From JAAUTT01 sp038213375 (GTDB lineage: Bacteria; Bacteroidota; Bacteroidia; Bacteroidales; JAAUTT01): a DNA stretch of 64,000 nt. The stretch spans positions 62,001 through 126,000 of the forward strand of contig JBBQTB010000004.1 of the NCBI GenBank assembly GCA_038213375.1. The letters are read 5' to 3'. Positions 60,246 through 64,000 of this stretch are shown here, piece by piece (the stretch's first letter is position 1; each line of letters starts with the position of its first letter). The notes beneath the pieces are model-generated. The model saw only the letters and a list, made by a program, of their open reading frames with translations, did no database searches and had not been told where the DNA came from. Position numbers and translations under genes: made by a program.

Positions 60246-61895
60246 TTAAAATTGTTTTAATGATTTTATCTTCAACTCCGTTTGAAAACCCAATGAAACA
60301 TCCAGCCGATATTGAGAATAGAATTTCACAAATGTCTGCCCGTTATTAGCCGTATTAACAATAGCTCTTACCAATGCATGCTTCACTTTTTGGATCGGCT
60401 TTATTCTTGAGTTGTCAAAATTAATATCAATTGTATCCACTCCAGGTTTATTCACCAATCCATTCAAATCAATCTCTCCCGATTTTATAATAGGTTGTTG
60501 ATTTGAAAGGAATAACGAATCTATTTTTACATATTTATCATCCGTTAAAATAACTTGTATTTTTAAATCGAAAGGCATGTAGTTTGAAAAAACACCATGT
60601 ATTAAAAGTTTGTCTATCATACTAACATCTCTGATGATAGAATCAATTTTCAAGTTGAGTGTATCCCTGATTTCATATTTCCCGGCTTTCAAATACATGG
60701 GAAGTTCTAATTCAAAATCAACACCAAGGTGGCTACTGTCAGTTACAAAATTTGTAACATTCGGTAATTTCCCTTTTGGATTTACAGTACAAACCATGTT
60801 ATAAAATAAATAAACCGGATTTGTAGCTATTGCTAAGTCTAATTTACTGTTTGTTTTATCAATTCGTATGGTATCAAAAGCTGACTTTCCAACTTGAACA
60901 GGATATTGAAAATCAAAAGTTTTGACTGATGGAGCTAATGCCAGATCAAAAAATGTTGTGGTATTTATATCACTTGTATTCACCTTATTTAATACAATTT
61001 GTAATGGAGTTCCGAATGAATTCTTAGAATACAACCTTATTCGCGGATCGGCAAATAACACATTGAGATTGCTGGTATTGCCAAAAATATTTAGTTTTAG
61101 AACATCGCTGATATTTAGCACTTCATATTTACCAAGATATCCAAAAAGTGATCGGAAAGCTATTTTTTTTAAGGACACATTAACAGTAACCTGACCAGAT
61201 ATAGCTTGTTTATTATTCACTAAGGCAATTTCAAAATTTATTGGTATGCGATTGGATACACCCCCAATTTTAGTTATAAGCTTATAGTCCTTGATGTCAC
61301 TGGAAAGAGTGACGTTAAAAGTTCCATCTGCTTTATCAATGGGAACTAACTGACTAAATGACGTTCCATCTTTTGTGAGGGATGGAAGCATCACCTTAGC
61401 CATGCCTGTATAATGAAATGTCGATTGTATCGTAAGCACTATATCTCCACTCTTAAAAAACAAGCTGTCAATCTCTTCACTATTGTTTACCTTGATATTA
61501 TAAGTCTGACTCTGTTTAAGAGAAATGGTATCACTACCCGGGATGATAACACTAAACAGGTTTTGGGCAAATGTTACAGGATAATTTTGGTCAGGAATGG
61601 AAATAAGATTTGTCGCATTTTTTATCTCGGAAGGCAACAAAGAGTTACGGTAAGCCAGATACAATAAACCATCAGGATAGGCCTTAATTACACCACCTGA
61701 ATCTCTCGATTCAATAATATCTTTCAAACTAAGGGATCCGTAGACCAATGGTGCGCCAAGTTTTGGGTTCCAGTTTACACTTGATGATACCTTATTCATA
61801 TCTATTCTATCTTTTATGCATGATGAAAAAACTATCACTGCAAATGATAAAAAGATGATGTATATATTACGATTGGGAAAGTGTAAAAAATGCAT
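60246..61895 (-). CDS. Beta-rich lipoprotein of unknown function
   Basis: A 549-residue protein with a lipoprotein signal and lipidated cysteine 26 (VIVFSSCIKDRI). After the signal, NWNPKLGAPLVYGSLSLKDII is a segment often seen at the start of such Bacteroidota lipoproteins. The remainder is long alternating beta strands with internal repeats of Ig-like or barrel-like type (DTIRIDKTNSKLDLAIATNP, YEIRDTLNLKIDSIIRD, and DTIDINFDNSRIKPIQKVKH). No catalytic motif is seen. It is probably co-transcribed with the DUF5723 gene 18 bases downstream and could form an outer-membrane assembly with it. Confidence 0.65.
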   Translation of the reverse strand: MHFLHFPNRNIYIIFLSFAVIVFSSCIKDRIDMNKVSSSVNWNPKLGAPLVYGSLSLKDIIESRDSGGVIKAYPDGLLYLAYRNSLLPSEIKNATNLISIPDQNYPVTFAQNLFSVIIPGSDTISLKQSQTYNIKVNNSEEIDSLFFKSGDIVLTIQSTFHYTGMAKVMLPSLTKDGTSFSQLVPIDKADGTFNVTLSSDIKDYKLITKIGGVSNRIPINFEIALVNNKQAISGQVTVNVSLKKIAFRSLFGYLGKYEVLNISDVLKLNIFGNTSNLNVLFADPRIRLYSKNSFGTPLQIVLNKVNTSDINTTTFFDLALAPSVKTFDFQYPVQVGKSAFDTIRIDKTNSKLDLAIATNPVYLFYNMVCTVNPKGKLPNVTNFVTDSSHLGVDFELELPMYLKAGKYEIRDTLNLKIDSIIRDVSMIDKLLIHGVFSNYMPFDLKIQVILTDDKYVKIDSLFLSNQQPIIKSGEIDLNGLVNKPGVDTIDINFDNSRIKPIQKVKHALVRAIVNTANNGQTFVKFYSQYRLDVSLGFQTELKIKSLKQF

Positions 61896-61915
61896 CGTTA
61901 CGAAATTAAATTTGT

Positions 61916-64000
61916 CTATTGTACGGAATAACTGTACAAAAAGTTATTGTCGCTTCCCACAATTAAATTAAGCCTATTTTCCGTATTGTTCAAAAGCTTA
62001 ATCGAAAATTGTGTGGTACCTCTTAATGGAAAACCCTTTTCAATTTTACCATCTAATTTATAAAGATAAATCTTTTCATCTTCGTTGGTAACAATTCCAA
62101 CTTCAAATTTGTTGGTTGCAAACTCATAAAATATTGGGCGAAATGAAATTGGTTTTTGCGTAGTGATGGTTGTCAACAACTTATTGTTTTGAGAAATTAT
62201 TTTTAACTGATTGCCCGACGTAAAAATAAATTCTTTTACTCCGTCGGCATTAATATCATAAACATCAAAGTAATGATTTGAAGGAAACTTTCCAAAATCA
62301 ATCATTTTATCAGTACCATCCAATCCAATAAGATATACCTTCCCTTCCATATCAGTGAGAGCAAAGCAGGCTTCCTTAAGGGATTTTGAATTAATAAGGG
62401 CTACTTTACAATTTACCGACACTTTAAATTTGGTTTTGGGATTAAGCAAAATATTCCCTTTTCGGTCAACTACATATAATTTGTTTTTGTCGGTAAAAGT
62501 CAAAAAATCTTTTCCTTCAATTCGAAAATGCTGCATTTGTTGTTTAACCTCACTTTCAGTTTTTCCAAAATTCCATCCGTTAATTGGTTTGCCATCTTTA
62601 TCAAGAGCCATCATACTATGGTCGTTGTAAGCAATAAAGAAGCGATAGTTTCGGTCGTTTTCGTAGTCAAAAACTGCAACACCATTGGTTGCCAAAGCCG
62701 GTAAAGTGACAGGATATTTTTCAACAAATTTACCCTTCCGGTCAATAAGTATCAATTGCTTACCAGTATTGAAAAGCAGCTGGAATTTTCCATTCTTATA
62801 ATAATCAATTAATACGACATCACTGATAATATGGTCACTAATCTTAACTTTCCATAAAACTTTACCAGATTTATCCATCAGATAGATTTGGTTTTTATCG
62901 TCCTGAACAAATATTTCTAACTCGCTTCCATTTTTAAGAAAAACAGGCTTAATAACTGGCTTCCCTTCAAGTGGGATTTCAACCATATTGCCACTTACAG
63001 GTCGATTTGAAACCTTAATTTTTTCAGGCTTATCCATTTGCAAACCTGAGCTTTGTGGTGAATACCTGACAAATATATTATTATAAATCAATCCGTTATT
63101 AGAAATATTAAATTGATAAACAAAGGTATTAAATCTGTTGAAATGGGCTTGCTGCTGATCCAGCACATCAATAATATCCTTTTTAAGAAAATTACCATAA
63201 AAACTGCCTGAAAGTGCTGGTTTGTTATAAAAGAAAAAATTGGTTTGCGTAGAAAAATACTCGGAGAAGTTTATAAAATCAGGATCGGATCCCAATGTAT
63301 TATTTTCTGTAACAGCATTCGCAAATTTATTCAATGCGCCTACATTATTGCCAAATATCAAGTAGTTATCCACAACAGTACAAACTTTATTATCGCCCAA
63401 CGAAAACATATTACCAAAAACCAATGCAGGAATATTTCCAAACGGCAATGAATAGATTTTCCTGACAACATCGTTATTCTTATAATTTGTTAATAACGAG
63501 GCCGGTTTTATTCCGGTTTTATTGCCATACTCGGTAATAAAATCATAAAGCATTTTGTGAGCCTCATCGTTACCCTTTGTCTGCATTACAGTAAAGGACT
63601 GGTTGGTTATTGAATCCAGCGTCTCTCCTAAAAAGACAGTGCCAATCTCATGTTCAAAAACTGAATGCAGGTTACCGATCAGATCAATGTTAAAATCAGT
63701 TTTTAATGCCTGAAGTTTAGCTCTATAATTTTGAATATCACCATCCACCTCCTGAAAAAGCTCGAAATCTTTAATATATTGGTCGAAATCGCTAATCCCC
63801 AAAGCAGCGAATGTGTTGGTAGCCGTTGGTATTTTATTGAAAATGTCAAGTTTTACGGGTTTTTGATTCTTAAAAAGTGACTCTATACTTGGATTAGAGG
63901 AATTCGCGAATGAAAAGCCATTAAAAATTAATGTACCCGGCTTGGGATTGAAGTCAAGTTCAATCCATTTGCCAAAATTCTTTGCAAAATCGATACTTTT
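61916..64000 (-). CDS. DUF3352-like protein with propeller-type C-terminus (partial at N-terminus)
   Basis: The frame stays open to the right window edge (at least 694 residues, no start visible), so the gene continues beyond the window. The first part fits a DUF3352-like region: IELDFNPKPGTLIFNGFSF and SLFKNQKPVKLDIFNKIPT, then ISDFDQYIKDFELFQEVDG. From about residue 350 of the visible part come repeated strand units with aspartate-rich turns (IYLMDKSGKVLWKVKIS, LILIDRKGKFVEKYPVT, MALDKDGKPINGWNFG, LYVVDRKGNILLNPKTK and YLIGLDGTDKMIDFGKF), a PQQ or FG-GAP-like beta-propeller. The gene precedes the lipoprotein and DUF5723 genes with a 20-base gap, so they form one likely operon. Function unknown. 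Confidence 0.75.
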   Translation of the reverse strand, partial: KSIDFAKNFGKWIELDFNPKPGTLIFNGFSFANSSNPSIESLFKNQKPVKLDIFNKIPTATNTFAALGISDFDQYIKDFELFQEVDGDIQNYRAKLQALKTDFNIDLIGNLHSVFEHEIGTVFLGETLDSITNQSFTVMQTKGNDEAHKMLYDFITEYGNKTGIKPASLLTNYKNNDVVRKIYSLPFGNIPALVFGNMFSLGDNKVCTVVDNYLIFGNNVGALNKFANAVTENNTLGSDPDFINFSEYFSTQTNFFFYNKPALSGSFYGNFLKKDIIDVLDQQQAHFNRFNTFVYQFNISNNGLIYNNIFVRYSPQSSGLQMDKPEKIKVSNRPVSGNMVEIPLEGKPVIKPVFLKNGSELEIFVQDDKNQIYLMDKSGKVLWKVKISDHIISDVVLIDYYKNGKFQLLFNTGKQLILIDRKGKFVEKYPVTLPALATNGVAVFDYENDRNYRFFIAYNDHSMMALDKDGKPINGWNFGKTESEVKQQMQHFRIEGKDFLTFTDKNKLYVVDRKGNILLNPKTKFKVSVNCKVALINSKSLKEACFALTDMEGKVYLIGLDGTDKMIDFGKFPSNHYFDVYDINADGVKEFIFTSGNQLKIISQNNKLLTTITTQKPISFRPIFYEFATNKFEVGIVTNEDEKIYLYKLDGKIEKGFPLRGTTQFSIKLLNNTENRLNLIVGSDNNFLYSYSVQ

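Overview
The window is chromosomal DNA of a Bacteroidota bacterium. It carries a type IX secretion system (T9SS) core (a PorP-like protein followed by GldK, GldL, GldM and GldN), a giant secreted protein ending in a gliding-motility type (type B) sorting domain, a CarboxypepD_reg/TonB-dependent receptor next to a DUF4249 lipoprotein, other Bacteroidota-type families (DUF4296, DUF4834, DUF5723), and promoters of the Bacteroidota form TTG-N19-TAnnTTTG. The DNA is AT-rich. No rRNA, tRNA, CRISPR array or prophage was seen. The exact family cannot be fixed from this window; a gliding or T9SS-bearing Bacteroidales-like lineage fits.

Layout. 1-1855: tail of an unknown gene and an Ig-like lipoprotein. 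1951-3407: a small accessory patch between two strong hairpin terminators, with an intact RelE-type toxin and antitoxin, a broken XRE regulator gene directly upstream of them, and a broken IS200/REP-associated transposase. 3424-10019 (minus): a TetR-TolC-adaptor-RND efflux operon. 10410-14322: ispD, a DUF2461 protein, gpmA and cardiolipin synthase. 14476-14627: a MITE-like palindromic element with an 11-bp flanking duplication. 14731-18969: a WecA/MraY-type sugar-phosphate transferase with two overlapping Wzi/RemB-like outer-membrane proteins. 19133-23142: trpS (minus), rbfA, a methyltransferase and a LolC/E-like permease. 23435-33898: a small secreted protein, the 2370-residue giant protein, its probable SprF/PorP-type partner, a DUF4296 lipoprotein, an amidohydrolase lacking its catalytic core, and a radical SAM protein. 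33909-35564 (minus): riboflavin synthase and a PhoR-like histidine kinase. 35704-39994: an NAD-dependent epimerase-like protein, then a Wza/Wzc export pair. 40257-47453 (minus): the T9SS core and a degenerate ureohydrolase; then topA (minus) and, divergently, PBP1A. 52315-64000 (minus): DUF4249 protein and TonB receptor, a YfhO membrane protein, DUF4834, a DUF5723 barrel, a lipoprotein, and a large propeller-like protein that runs off the window.

How it fits together. Much of the window builds the cell surface: T9SS core motor (GldL/GldM) and ring (GldK/GldN), a T9SS cargo with a dedicated partner, polysaccharide initiation (WecA-like), export (Wza/Wzc) and surface-retention candidates (Wzi/RemB), peptidoglycan synthesis (PBP1A), cardiolipin synthesis, and a lipoprotein-sorting-like permease. 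Housekeeping genes (ispD, gpmA, trpS, rbfA, ribE, topA) lie between these blocks. The best leads are the tandemly amplified repeats in the giant protein, the in-frame core-deleted amidohydrolase, the metal-site-less ureohydrolase beside the T9SS operon, the toxin-antitoxin pair with a dead regulator, and two kinds of small palindromic elements.
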